The translations under genes were made by a program, and so were the position numbers. A DNA stretch of 64,000 nucleotides from Hydrococcus rivularis NIES-593 (GTDB taxonomy: Bacteria; Cyanobacteriota; Cyanobacteriia; Cyanobacteriales; Microcystaceae), in the NCBI RefSeq assembly GCF_001904635.1, contig NZ_MRCB01000007.1, positions 1 to 64,000 of the forward strand, in the 5' to 3' direction. This document shows, piece after piece, positions 9,137 to 18,107 of the stretch. The notes below the pieces were generated by a model, which did not search any database, had not been told where the DNA came from, and saw only the letters and a program-made list of their open reading frames with translations. Position 1 is the stretch's first letter, and each line of letters starts with the position of its first letter.

Positions 9137-10165
9137 ATGAGTAACACCCAGACGCGCAAAGCCGATCACTTGCGGATTTGTCTGGAAGAAGACGTTCAAG
9201 CTTGCCGGATTACCAATGGATTTGAACGCTATCGCTTTACCCACTGTTGTTTGCCAGAGTTAAATCTGAGCGAGATCGATATTACGACGACCTTTTTGGG
9301 CAAGTCGCTGGGCGCACCGCTGCTAATTTCGTCCATGACGGGAGGAACCGAGCAGGCAAAAACGATCAACTATCGACTTGCTCAAATCGCTCAGATTTAT
9401 AAGTTGGCGATGGGAGTCGGTTCCCAGCGAATTGCCCTGGAAAAACCAGAAGTCGCCGATACGTTTGCCGTGCGATCGCTCGCTCCCGATATCCTTCTGT
9501 TTGCCAATCTCGGAGCCGTACAACTCAACTATACTTACGGTTTAGAGCAATGCTTGCAGGTGGTCGATTTTTTAGCGGCAGATGCTCTCATTTTGCATCT
9601 CAATCCCCTACAAGAGTGCATTCAATCTAAAGGAGATACCAATTTCAAAGGGATTCTTGACAAAATTAACACTTTGTGCTCAAAAATATCAGTACCCGTA
9701 ATTGCCAAAGAAGTTGGAAACGGGATCTCGGCGACAATGGCGCAAAAGTTGATCGAGGCGGGCGTGAGCGCGATCGATGTCGCTGGGGCAGGCGGCACTT
9801 CTTGGGCGAAAGTAGAAAGCGAACGTGCCGAGAAGCCCCTACAGCGAGAATTGGGAAGAACCTTTGCCGATTGGGGCATTCCGACCGCAGAATGCATCGT
9901 CGATATCCGTCAGCATTACCCGACCATTCCCCTGATTGCCTCTGGGGGACTGCGTAACGGTCTCGAAGCAGCCAAAGCGATCGCGCTGGGGGCAGACATT
10001 GCAGGTTTAGCCCTACCCTTTTTGCAAGCAGCGTCTCAATCAATAGAGAGCCTTCACGAAACCGTGCAACTGCTGATGGCAGAAATAACCACCGTGCTAT
10101 TCTGTACGGGCAATGCCAATCTCAGAGCGCTAAGACGCGCCAATGCCCTACAAAAGTTAGCATAA
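9137..10165 (+). CDS. fni: Isopentenyl-diphosphate delta-isomerase, type 2
   Basis: 342-aa FMN- and NAD(P)H-dependent enzyme interconverting IPP and DMAPP at the end of the MEP pathway, supplying carotenoid, phytol and quinone side-chain synthesis. The N-terminal [15 protein letters not shown], the flavin-binding [28 protein letters not shown], and the C-terminal [20 protein letters not shown] are diagnostic of the type 2 (Fni) TIM-barrel family. Start ATG 9137. The upstream 260 bases hold HIP1 sites and short AT-rich repeats. The following sppA starts 42 bases after the stop and may be co-transcribed. Confidence 0.95.
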   Translation: MSNTQTRKADHLRICLEEDVQACRITNGFERYRFTHCCLPELNLSEIDITTTFLGKSLGAPLLISSMTGGTEQAKTINYRLAQIAQIYKLAMGVGSQRIALEKPEVADTFAVRSLAPDILLFANLGAVQLNYTYGLEQCLQVVDFLAADALILHLNPLQECIQSKGDTNFKGILDKINTLCSKISVPVIAKEVGNGISATMAQKLIEAGVSAIDVAGAGGTSWAKVESERAEKPLQRELGRTFADWGIPTAECIVDIRQHYPTIPLIASGGLRNGLEAAKAIALGADIAGLALPFLQAASQSIESLHETVQLLMAEITTVLFCTGNANLRALRRANALQKLA

Positions 10166-10207
10166 GAATAATCTTTCACAATTCAACTGCTAGAATTCAT
10201 CATTCAA

Positions 10208-12013
10208 ATGGGTCAATTTCTCAAACAAATCTATGCCAGTCTAATCGGCAGTTTTGCCGGACTGATTCTTTTTTTTGCTCTTGGGACGAGCGGATTAGTT
10301 TTACTATTAATTGCAGCTGTCCTAACAGAGAGCGGACCGACGGTTAAAAATAAAACGGTTCTGGTTTTTGACCTATCAACGCAGATTAGCGATACCCAGC
10401 CTCCGTCTACTCTCTCTCAAGCTTTTTCAGAAGAACCAACGCCAACTGTAACGCTGCGCCAAGTCCTCGACGCGATCGACAAAGCAACGAAAGATCCGCG
10501 AATTGTGGCGATTTTCCTAGATGGGAGAAAGGCGGGCACCAGTAATGGCTATGCTACCCTCAAAGAAGTCCGCATGGCTTTGGAGCGTTTCCGCGCTGCC
10601 GGCAAAAAAATTATTGCTTACGACGTAGATGTCAGCGAGCAAGAGTATTATTTAACCTCAGTTGCCGATACCAGTACTCTCAATCCAATGGGAGCGATCG
10701 AAGTTAACGGACTGAGTTCGCAACCTCTATTTTTAGCCGATGCTTTTAAAAAATATGGGATTGGCGTGCAAGTGGTTCGAGTCGGCAGTTACAAATCAGC
10801 CGTAGAACCCTACACAAGACCAAATCTCAGCCCGGAAAATCGACAACAAATCAAAGCTCTACTCGACGATCTTTGGGGGGACTTTCTCAATACTGTCGAG
10901 AAAAGTCGAAAAGTCCCCGCGCAAAAGTTACAGCAATTTGCCGAAACGAAAGGGATTTTAGACCCAGAAGAGGCTCGCACGGCAGGACTGATCGATCGCG
11001 TTGCCTATTTCGATAACGTCCTAGAAGACCTCAAACAAATGACTGGCGAAGAGAAAGAAGAAGGGTTAAAAACCTTTCGTCAGATAGATTTGCCAGCTTA
11101 TGCAGGCGCTAAGGTCACAGAAGCCCAAAAGAAATCTTCTCGCAATAAAATTGCCGTTCTCTATGCAGAAGGAGCGATTGTTAGCGGCGAAGGAGCCATA
11201 CAAGAAATTGGGGGCGATCGCTTTGCCAAAGAATTGCACAAACTTAAACAAAACGAGGATGTCAAAGCTGTCGTCTTGCGAATCAATAGTCCGGGAGGCA
11301 GTGCCACCGCTTCCGAAATTATTCTACGCGAAGTTCAACTGCTGCGCGAGCAAAAACCCGTTATCGTCTCTATGGGAGATGTAGCGGCTTCTGGCGGCTA
11401 CTGGATAGCCACTGGCGGCAATCGGATTTTTGCTGAGGGAAGCACGATTACGGGTTCTATTGGCGTTTTTGGTCTTTTGTTTAACTTGCAGGAAATTGCC
11501 AACAACAACGGCATTAGCTGGGATATCGTCAAAACCGCACGTCTAGCCGATCTAGATACGGCAACTCGTCCGAAAACCAAAGAGGAGTTAGCCATTCTTC
11601 AGCGTTCTGTTAACCAAATCTATGAAATGTTTCTCGACAAAGTAGCCAAGTCTCGCAACATGCCCAAAGAAAGAGTCGCCCAAATTGCTCAGGGACGGGT
11701 TTGGTCGGGAGAAGATGCCAAAAAAATTGGCTTAGTAGACCAAATTGGCGGCATAGAGGCAGCCATTCAAGAAGCTGCCAATCAAGCCAATCTCGGCGAC
11801 GATTGGGAAGTAGAAGAATATCCGGCTAAGCGCAGTTTTGAAGCCGAATTGCTCGAAAGGCTATTGGGTACCGAGCAAACAAAAACCGCACCATCTCATG
11901 ACCCGCTAACGGTTGAATTTCTCAAGTTTAAAGAAGAGCTGGCAACTCTCCAAACTCTTAACGATCCTCAAGGAATCTATTCTCGTCTTCCATTCAATTG
12001 GTCGATAAAATAA
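10208..12013 (+). CDS. sppA: Signal peptide peptidase SppA, 67K (double-domain) type
   Basis: 601-aa membrane-anchored serine protease of family S49 that degrades cleaved signal peptides. One N-terminal membrane helix (about residues 12-40) is followed by two tandem S49 domains. The catalytic lysine is in the first domain (VGSYKSAVEPYTR) and the serine in the second (GDVAASGGYWIATGG), the same split arrangement as E. coli protease IV. NSPGGSATASE and GSIGVFG are further family motifs. The window holds a second, short SppA at 19397, so the organism has both classes. The C-terminal 60 residues are poorly conserved and charged. Confidence 0.92.
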   Translation: MGQFLKQIYASLIGSFAGLILFFALGTSGLVLLLIAAVLTESGPTVKNKTVLVFDLSTQISDTQPPSTLSQAFSEEPTPTVTLRQVLDAIDKATKDPRIVAIFLDGRKAGTSNGYATLKEVRMALERFRAAGKKIIAYDVDVSEQEYYLTSVADTSTLNPMGAIEVNGLSSQPLFLADAFKKYGIGVQVVRVGSYKSAVEPYTRPNLSPENRQQIKALLDDLWGDFLNTVEKSRKVPAQKLQQFAETKGILDPEEARTAGLIDRVAYFDNVLEDLKQMTGEEKEEGLKTFRQIDLPAYAGAKVTEAQKKSSRNKIAVLYAEGAIVSGEGAIQEIGGDRFAKELHKLKQNEDVKAVVLRINSPGGSATASEIILREVQLLREQKPVIVSMGDVAASGGYWIATGGNRIFAEGSTITGSIGVFGLLFNLQEIANNNGISWDIVKTARLADLDTATRPKTKEELAILQRSVNQIYEMFLDKVAKSRNMPKERVAQIAQGRVWSGEDAKKIGLVDQIGGIEAAIQEAANQANLGDDWEVEEYPAKRSFEAELLERLLGTEQTKTAPSHDPLTVEFLKFKEELATLQTLNDPQGIYSRLPFNWSIK

Positions 12014-12102
12014 ACATCTCTGTCTTCGGCGCGATCGCTCGTCGCATGATAACGATAACCTCTCCGAACAGCGCGATCGCTAATGGTTTCGTCAAGAGAA
12101 CG

Positions 12103-12809
12103 CTACTTGCTAGTAATTTGCTGCCAAGCTTTTTCCACAGCCCATTTAGCCCATTGTTTGGGTCGATTGAGGTCATACTCAATGCTTGCCCAGTGCTGTT
12201 GTACAAATTCTGTTGCTTCAGCGAGAGCGTTTTTGTCGTACCGACCAGAGATTGCCAGTTCCTCGCTGACAATTTTAATTTTGATGCGGACAACTTCGGG
12301 ACGATCGTCTGAAGAAACGAGAGCATATAAGCGATCGCTCAAGCACTTAACTAATCGTCTAACCTGCGATTTTTTTGCGCTCAAGAAGCCCTTAAGTCCC
12401 TCAGATTCACTTTGAAGGCGTTTTTCGGCACCGTCTTTAAGAACAATCGCTTCAGCTTGAATTCCCTCTATATCCTGGGGAAATAATACTGCCCGTCCGC
12501 TAAAGAAAGCGGCAAGATCGCCCTCTAAGACGAAAGCAGCAATTTCTCCCGTTTGCCCGTTAAAGAGGAAATCTTCTACCAACGAAGATGGGCGGGAGAT
12601 TCATCTCGCCAGCAATCATGAACGAATACTGTATCGGCATCTATGTGTGAGATTTGCTGCACGCGCGTATATCCCTTAGTACAAGCTAAATACGCTACTC
12701 GCCCTGTCGGATCGCTCCAGACTTCTTGCACGCGATCGAAAGGGGAATTATCTTCGTTTTCTTTTGTTATTAAGCCAATGATTTGGCTACGACGAATTAT
12801 CTTTAACAT
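12103..12809 (-). pseudogene. PRC-barrel domain protein gene, frameshifted
   Basis: Two overlapping frames read as one protein. The first (12809-12576, 77 aa) has a PRC-barrel-like start (RRSQIIGLITKENEDN, FDRVQEVWSDPTGRVAYLAC) and ends HLRW-stop. The second (12582-12103, 159 aa) begins, without a plausible start codon of its own, VEDFLFNGQTGEIAAFVLEG and continues through a second barrel (GRAVLFPQDIEGIQAEAIVL) and a helical tail (ATEFVQQHWASIEYDL). They meet at TTGGTAG: one extra G (TGG-GTA) would restore a continuous frame across 12576-12582. From memory of cyanobacterial relatives there may also be about 25 residues missing between the barrels. Each half might still fold, but a single intact product is not encoded unless this is a sequencing error. 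Confidence 0.65.
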
Positions 12810-13476
12810 CGTTTGTTATCCTTTCTATTTATTTTTCAGAATAGATTAATGGTTTGAGGAACTTGTGAGGAAGCCATTGCCGATTGTCGGCTACTTATAT
12901 TGAGAAAATTCGATAAAAGTTGTGACTTCTATAAATGCAACTTTGTATTCTCTTAAAGGCAAAATGTAAAAAACTACACTCATAAACGCATAAACGGTCT
13001 GGCTCGCTTTTCTCCGGTTATACCAATTTTCAGGTTTTCGCGATCGACATCTTTTTCCCCTCTCCCAAACTGGGAGAGGAGTTGGGGTGAGGGCGATCGA
13101 CTATCTGTGTCATTAATGAATGAAAAATGGTATTAGTATTCGAGAAAGATTCCAGTTAAATTTCGCGCTTTTGCCATCATATCTAAAAATCGACTTGAGC
13201 AAGTTTTTGAAACCTGTTTGTGGAATTTTCGCTTTTTTACCCTCTTACCCATCCTTTTTTGTCTGTTGAGTCCTTTAAACTTTTTTGTCCTGGGAAGCCT
13301 GGAAATTTTCCACGGAATTCGTCTTAATTTTTGTTTTAATGAAGGAAAATGTGGTCAGGTTGCTGAGATAGTTGGCTACATTATCGGCGGAGTCGATCGT
13401 TACTTAATTAGATTATTATAAAAATCGCCGTCTTTAAGGCTAATTTACAATCAAAAAACGGAGGAAAATTAGCTCG
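12810..13476. other. Intergenic stretch with a dispersed repeat, no gene supported
   Basis: Apart from the repeat annotated at 13021-13132 the stretch is AT-rich with no convincing coding sequence. An open frame of 67 codons at 13218 is mostly phenylalanine and leucine runs, lacks a ribosome binding site and resembles no family. GGAGG at 13460 belongs to the hydrolase gene that starts at 13477. Confidence 0.6.
13021..13132. repeat. Dispersed repeat family A, copy 1 (MITE-like)
   Basis: About 112 bp beginning TACCAATTTTCAGGTTTTCG and ending ATGAATGAAAAATGGTA, so the ends are imperfect inverted repeats (TACCAATTTTC / GAAAAATGGTA). The middle has the palindrome CCTCTCCC...GGGAGAGG next to GTTGGGGTGAGGGCGATCGA. 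Two further copies lie at 26466 and 44494. It encodes nothing. TA flanks CC...GG at both ends, compatible with, but not proof of, an IS630/mariner-type TA target. Confidence 0.75.
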
Positions 13477-14355
13477 ATGTCTGTACTAGAAGGATCTTGG
13501 AAACACGATTTTATTACCACTAATGGAATCAAACTCCATTACATTACTCAAGGGGAAGGTCAATTAATTTTAATGTTACATGGCTTCCCTGAATTTTGGT
13601 ATTCCTGGCGGCATCAAATTCCTGAATTTGCCAAAGACTATAAAGTCGTTGCTCTCGACTTGAGAGGGTATAACGAGAGTGATAAACCTAAAGAAGTAGA
13701 AGCTTATGTGACCAAAGAATTACTCAAAGATATAGAGGGAGTAATTAAAGGATTGGGCTACGAAAGTTGCATTTTAGTCGGACACGATTGGGGTGGATTA
13801 ATTGCTTGGAATTTTGCTTATGATTATCCTCAAATGGTCGATAAATTAATTGTTCTAAATATTGCCCATCCAGCAAAAATTAGTGATGGACTTCGCACAC
13901 CTCAACAATTACTAAAAAGTTTGTATATGTTCTTCTTCCAAGTACCTTTCTTACCAGAGTTTGTTTTACAAGCAAACGATTATCAACTCATTGGTTCTAT
14001 TTTTACCAATACGATGGTTGATAAAAGTGCCTTTACTCAATCCGATTTAGAAGCCTATAAAGATGCTGCTGCTAAACGAGGAGCTTTAACAGCTATGTTG
14101 AATTATTATCGAAATATTTCTAGGGAAATATTTCAAAATTTTCAAAAAAGCTGGGGAGTTTTAGAAGTACCAACTTTAATGATTTGGGGAGAAAATGATG
14201 CTGCGTTGGGAAAAGAATTAACCTATAAAACGGAAGCTTTTGTAAGAAATTTAACGATTAAATATATTCCCAATTGCAGTCATTGGGTGCAACAAGAACA
14301 GCCGCAATTAGTCAATCAGTATATACGAGAATTTTTGGAAAGTTCTCAAGGATAA
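13477..14355 (+). CDS. Alpha/beta hydrolase, epoxide-hydrolase-like
   Basis: 292 aa, alpha/beta-hydrolase fold. The oxyanion motif is HGFPEFWYSWRHQIPEF (HGxP as in epoxide hydrolases and haloalkane dehalogenases); the nucleophile is the aspartate in LVGHDWGGLIAWNFA; the charge-relay region is MIWGENDAALG and the catalytic histidine is in PNCSHWVQQEQP. Asp rather than Ser in the nucleophile elbow points to hydrolysis of epoxides or halides through a covalent ester; the physiological substrate is unknown. A strong GGAGG precedes the ATG. A small gene follows 17 bases later, also with GGAGG, so the two probably form an operon. Base composition is lower in GC than in neighbouring genes and the HIP1 octamer is absent, a mild hint of acquisition. 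Confidence 0.85.
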   Translation: MSVLEGSWKHDFITTNGIKLHYITQGEGQLILMLHGFPEFWYSWRHQIPEFAKDYKVVALDLRGYNESDKPKEVEAYVTKELLKDIEGVIKGLGYESCILVGHDWGGLIAWNFAYDYPQMVDKLIVLNIAHPAKISDGLRTPQQLLKSLYMFFFQVPFLPEFVLQANDYQLIGSIFTNTMVDKSAFTQSDLEAYKDAAAKRGALTAMLNYYRNISREIFQNFQKSWGVLEVPTLMIWGENDAALGKELTYKTEAFVRNLTIKYIPNCSHWVQQEQPQLVNQYIREFLESSQG

Positions 14356-14372
14356 ATTCGGAGGAAAAAGTT

Positions 14373-14555
14373 ATGGGAAAACAATCTAAACTTAAAAAAA
14401 TGAGAAAATCCGGACAAGAAGAGTCAATAGCTCAGCCGCCAGAACCAGTCGATCGCGATCGCTTTGTGCAAGACATAGAAAAACAAGGCTATTCGATCGA
14501 GCGAATTCAACGCGCTCCCGAAGTGCCTATAAAACGAACAGAACCGCTAGTTTAA
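14373..14555 (+). CDS. Small hydrophilic protein, unknown function
   Basis: 60 aa from ATG 14373, which sits 7 bases after GGAGG; an apparent longer frame from 14274 overlaps the hydrolase and is not supported. The N-terminus is strongly basic (GKQSKLKKMRKSG), followed by a proline-rich linker and RDRFVQDIEKQGYSIERIQR. No family recognised with certainty. It is probably translated from the same mRNA as the upstream hydrolase. Confidence 0.65.
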   Translation: MGKQSKLKKMRKSGQEESIAQPPEPVDRDRFVQDIEKQGYSIERIQRAPEVPIKRTEPLV

Positions 14556-14690
14556 TCGACGGGTTAGCGGCGATTATCGATCCTACTTTGAATTTTAGCG
14601 CTGCTCGGATTGTATCTTCCCGAACAATTATAAAGTTGTCTGCAATCAAATCTCTGATTAGATTAGAAAAAGCATTGAGGAAAAACAATC

Positions 14691-16091
14691 GTGAGTAAAC
14701 TGCCCGACGGATCTGAAAGTTTTGCTTGGTGGGAACTAATTAAATGGATTGCAGATCCGCTAGCTTATTTAGAAGCAGGAGCAAGACGCTACGGAGAAGT
14801 ATTTACCATAAAATTGAGAGGATTTGCTCCCTTCGTAATTATCAGCAATCCTCAAGGAATTCAGGAGATTTTAAGCGTCGATGCCAAACTATTCGATTCG
14901 GGGAGTGCAAATAACATTGTACGACCCCTAGTAGGGGATAACTCTTTATTATTGCTCGACGGCGATCGCCACAAGCGCCAGCGCAAGTTATTAATGCCGC
15001 CTTTTCATGGAGAAAGATTGCAAGCTTACGGTCAAATCATCTGCGAGATTAGCGAAAAAGTAGCCAGTCAATGGACGGAGGGAAATTCATTTATTGCTCG
15101 CTCGGCAATGCAAGATATTACCTTAGAGGTTATCTTACAAGCCGTATTCGGTTTATATGAAGGCGAGAGATACCAACAACTCAAGCCACTTTTGGCAGCT
15201 ATGCTCGATCTGACGGGTTCTCCGCTACGTTCGAGCATTTTATTTTTCAAATTCCTACAGCGAGATTGGGGCGCGTGGAGTCCTTGGAGAAGAATGGAGC
15301 AGCGCAAACAGGAAATTTACGACTTGCTGCAAGCGGAGATTGATGAAAGACGCGCTGACAGGGAAATTCCGGGCAATGACATTCTCAGTTTAATGCTGTT
15401 GGCTCGCGATGAGAATGGAGAGCCGATGAGTGATGAAGAATTGAAAGATGAAATGATGACGCTGTTAGTAGCGGGACATGAAACGACTGCTACAGCATTA
15501 GCATGGGCGTTTTACTGGATTCATAAGTTGCCGGAGGTGCGCGAAAAACTTCTGCAAGAACTCGATAGTTTAGGAGAGAATCCAGATCCGATGGCAATTT
15601 ATCAACTTCCCTATCTGAGTGCTGTCTGTCAAGAAACGCTGCGAATTTACCCAATCGTCCCCATTGCTTTTTTCCGCTTGCCCAGAAAGCCAGTAGAAAT
15701 TATGGGACGTTCCTTTGCCCCCGGAACGATGTTAGCATCGTGCATTTATCTCGTCCATCATCGAGAAGACCTTTATCCTCAATCGAAACAATTTAAACCA
15801 GAGCGATTTTTAGAACGGCAGTATTCTCCTTACGAATATCTTCCCTTTGGGGGCGGAAATCGCCGCTGTTTGGGCTATGCTTTGGCACAGTTAGAAATGA
15901 AATTAGTATTGGCGACGATTTTATCTCGCTATCAACTGGCTTTGGCAGACAACAAACCCGTCAAGCCCCAACGTCGCGGTTTAACCATTGCGCCCGATAG
16001 TGGGGTTCGGATGGTGCTGACAGGAAAACGCGATCGCGCTACGCGAGCGATCGAACCCAAACCAGTAAAAAAAGAGGCAGTGGCGCAATAG
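14691..16091 (+). CDS. Cytochrome P450 (CYP110-like)
   Basis: 466-aa haem-thiolate monooxygenase. Visible landmarks: the oxygen-activation helix I motif LLVAGHETTATALAW, the K-helix ETLR pair, the PERF motif (FKPERFLE), and the haem-binding loop FGGGNRRCLGYALAQLEMK with the axial cysteine. No N-terminal membrane anchor is present, so it is a soluble class P450 needing ferredoxin or flavodoxin partners; none is encoded nearby. Overall pattern resembles cyanobacterial CYP110 enzymes, which oxidise fatty acids or terpenes; the true substrate is unknown. GTG at 14691 follows GAGGAAAAACAATC and is the likely start (SKLPDG fits the family's N-terminal proline-rich region). A HIP1-rich linker makes up the C-terminus. 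Confidence 0.9.
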   Translation: MSKLPDGSESFAWWELIKWIADPLAYLEAGARRYGEVFTIKLRGFAPFVIISNPQGIQEILSVDAKLFDSGSANNIVRPLVGDNSLLLLDGDRHKRQRKLLMPPFHGERLQAYGQIICEISEKVASQWTEGNSFIARSAMQDITLEVILQAVFGLYEGERYQQLKPLLAAMLDLTGSPLRSSILFFKFLQRDWGAWSPWRRMEQRKQEIYDLLQAEIDERRADREIPGNDILSLMLLARDENGEPMSDEELKDEMMTLLVAGHETTATALAWAFYWIHKLPEVREKLLQELDSLGENPDPMAIYQLPYLSAVCQETLRIYPIVPIAFFRLPRKPVEIMGRSFAPGTMLASCIYLVHHREDLYPQSKQFKPERFLERQYSPYEYLPFGGGNRRCLGYALAQLEMKLVLATILSRYQLALADNKPVKPQRRGLTIAPDSGVRMVLTGKRDRATRAIEPKPVKKEAVAQ

Positions 16092-16121
16092 TAAAGCTTT
16101 TTATAGACGCGACGCGTACAC

Positions 16122-16451
16122 CTAATTGCCAAAAATGCCAAGTGCTTGCAACTCTTGAATCTTACGCGGGCATTTCTGCGCCATATGAACTCCCAAGCGA
16201 TCGCCAACCGCTTCTCCCAGGGCTTGATTATTTGCCTCATCTTCTACTTCTTCGATCGTCACGCTGCCGCTGTTAATCCATTTGTTAAATTCTTCGATAA
16301 ATACCTTTTCGTAGTCTTGTGGGGAGGCGCTTTCTAATTGGCAAAAGCGTTCGGCTAAAACAGCAATTTCATCATCCGATGGAAATGCCCCAGCAGGCAA
16401 TGGCAGCACTCCTAACAACAGTGGCACTAGCCAGATTAGATGGCAACTCAT
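16122..16451 (-). CDS. Secreted protein of unknown function
   Basis: 109 aa with a clear signal peptide (about residues 1-22, LIWLVPLLLGVLPLPAGAF, AxA-type cut). The mature part is acidic and helical and contains two cysteines (RFCQLESAS, AQKCPRKIQEL) that could form a disulfide in the periplasm. No catalytic motif is visible. GAGG precedes the ATG. The gene ends 30 bases from the convergent P450 stop. The structured intergenic stretch at 16562-16830 lies upstream of its start. Confidence 0.65.
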   Translation of the reverse strand: MSCHLIWLVPLLLGVLPLPAGAFPSDDEIAVLAERFCQLESASPQDYEKVFIEEFNKWINSGSVTIEEVEDEANNQALGEAVGDRLGVHMAQKCPRKIQELQALGIFGN

Positions 16452-16561
16452 GAAAAACCTCCTCTAATTTCAGAATCGTTTTATTGCTAGAAACTAAGCT
16501 CGAAAATTTCTAGCTATCCGAGCAAAAAACTGGACTAAAATCCTAGTTTTAGAAGCACTCG

Positions 16562-16830
16562 GCAAACTCGGCATCCCGTAAAAGGGTGCAATCTCGATTT
16601 GGGGGGAAACGATTAATTTCATCGTAGTAACCCTACCAGTCCTTCTAGGAATCGTTAGAGAAGAATTTAGAATTCCAATGGGAGGTAGGATAGTGCGATC
16701 TCAGATCTGGCACCATGTAGAGAAAACCTGAAGGCAGCAGCCCTGTTATCGAGAAGAACGAGGTTCTACCTCGACAAATTAAGTTCGCTCCCCTTCAGTA
16801 GAAATCCACCAGCTAGCAGAGTTTTTCCGG
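16562..16830. ncRNA. Highly structured intergenic region, candidate non-coding RNA
   Basis: Several local stems line up on one strand: GCATCCC/GGGTGC (16571-16591), ACGAT/ATCGT (16608-16625), CCTACC/GGTAGG enclosing GGAAT/ATTCC (about 16632-16689), and a long hairpin TCGAG-AGAAC/GTTCT-CTCGA (16749-16774). Between them lies TGAAGGCAGCAGCC (16729-16742), which resembles the GGAAGGxAGCAGCC of SRP RNA, but the matching 5' strand of the SRP loop is not present. I could not match the whole to RNase P RNA, tmRNA or SRP RNA; 6S RNA remains possible since I cannot recall its cyanobacterial sequence well enough. No coding frame exists. Strand of transcription is undetermined. Confidence 0.35.
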
Positions 16831-16959
16831 AATCGCTAACTGATTAGACTTCTTGCAAAAGTCATGATTTTATCTTAATCCTTTGCGCCTTTGCGTCCTG
16901 GCATGAGATCGAATCACATTTATGCCAGAAATCTATCTATTGTTGAAGGTTCTGTAGAA

Positions 16960-17691
16960 TTATACTGTCGCCATCGGCATTGCTTGGCTCGTGCCTTCGT
17001 AGAGTTCTCTAAGTGCTGATTCTAGCGCGTTGGTTAGCGCTTGCGAGCTTTTCTTAATTGAAGCGCTGCTGTAATCGGCAACATCGATGGGTTCGCCAAT
17101 CGTAACGGCGACGTTGCTTCCCCAGCTCGGATATGGCTGACTGTACTTAATAGCGATCGGTAAAATTTTAATCCCACTGCCCGGTTGAGCCAATTCTACT
17201 TCTAGGGCAATGCGAGCAACACCGCGTTTGATAGGATGGACCGTTTCCCCTCGATAAATTTTACCGCCAGGAGCGCCTTCTGGAAAAATTACCAGCATCT
17301 CACCCGCCCGCAGCAGCTCGACGCTATGATGCAAGCTGCTAATTCCTGGGCGCTTGGTATCGATGGGAAATCCTCCCAGTTGTCGAATAAACCAGCCTTG
17401 TACGGGTCTGTGATATTCATCAATCGTAACCATAAACCGCAAGTCGCGCCCGCTCGCCAGACGACCAATAGCATATGGAACAATAAGAGCATCCCAGCGA
17501 GAACGATGGGTTGGTGCGACTAGGACGGGGCCTGTTTGAGGGACATTTTCTCGTCCTATAACTTCTATCCGTCCGAAAAATAGCGGCATGACAACATAGC
17601 ACCCTAGCGGATACGCCAAGCGAATCAAGCAAGGGTTAATGCGAGAATTAATTAGCTCTGAAGGTTCCGGTGAAGAGACGAATTGTACCAT
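16960..17691 (-). CDS. 1-acyl-sn-glycerol-3-phosphate acyltransferase family protein (PlsC-type)
   Basis: 243-aa acyltransferase of the LPLAT superfamily. The catalytic HX4D motif is THRSRWDAL; the glycerophosphate-binding motif is FPEGAPGG; the third conserved block is HPIKRGVARIALE with PILPIAIKY-like context. A hydrophobic N-terminal part suggests peripheral membrane attachment. It probably adds the second acyl chain in phosphatidic acid synthesis, though cyanobacteria have several paralogues with different acyl preference and the histidine motif here is THR rather than the usual NHR/NHQ. Transcribed alone. Confidence 0.82.
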   Translation of the reverse strand: MVQFVSSPEPSELINSRINPCLIRLAYPLGCYVVMPLFFGRIEVIGRENVPQTGPVLVAPTHRSRWDALIVPYAIGRLASGRDLRFMVTIDEYHRPVQGWFIRQLGGFPIDTKRPGISSLHHSVELLRAGEMLVIFPEGAPGGKIYRGETVHPIKRGVARIALEVELAQPGSGIKILPIAIKYSQPYPSWGSNVAVTIGEPIDVADYSSASIKKSSQALTNALESALRELYEGTSQAMPMATV

Positions 17692-18107
17692 TGGTGACTT
17701 GACTTGGGGTTCCTATCTCTACCTTAAGTTGTTGGAACAGAAATGGCATATTCCATAGGGACAGTTCTATGGGTGTCAACTCAATCTAAAAGAATAAATT
17801 TAAATTGCAAAACCGGGTTATATCGAGTTCGGATCGGGTTGACTGACAAATCTTTGTTTCCTCATCCCTAAATCCCTTCTCCCACAAAGAGCGAAGGGAT
17901 TTCAGTCTAAAGTCTTAACTTGAGAGCTACTCTCCCAGAGCGGGAGAGGGGTTGGGGTGAGGGCGATTTGAGTTCTGTCAGTCAACTAAGTTCGGATAAT
18001 TAATTGTCATTCCCAACGAAGTGAAGATCTGCCAGCTTCTTCACTTCACTGCGTTGCGATCGGTATGAGACAACGAGCTTTTGATAAGTATTCAAACTAA
18101 TCCGATC
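17692..18107. other. Intergenic stretch with inverted-repeat element, no gene
   Basis: No coding frame is supported. The stretch holds the terminal-inverted-repeat element at 17838-17986 and a palindromic-looking segment with GAAGTGAAGA near 18020-18050. Confidence 0.55.
17838..17986. repeat. Terminal-inverted-repeat element, family B (MITE-like)
   Basis: About 149 bp bounded by GTTGACTGACA at the left and TGTCAGTCAAC at the right, a perfect 11-bp inverted repeat. Inside are CCCTTCTCCCACAAAGAGCG and the GAGAGGGGTTGGGGTGAGGG core shared with repeat family A, but the ends differ. It has no coding capacity. The shared core with different ends suggests related elements with swapped termini. Confidence 0.7.

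Noticed and set aside
13218-13421. 67-codon open frame upstream of the epoxide-hydrolase-like gene
   Set aside because: Dominated by Phe/Leu/Cys from an AT-rich stretch, no ribosome binding site, no family resemblance.
16725-16745. SRP RNA-like TGAAGGCAGCAGCC
   Set aside because: The complementary 5' loop strand with CAGG and the terminal pairing of SRP RNA are missing; kept only as part of an unexplained structured region.
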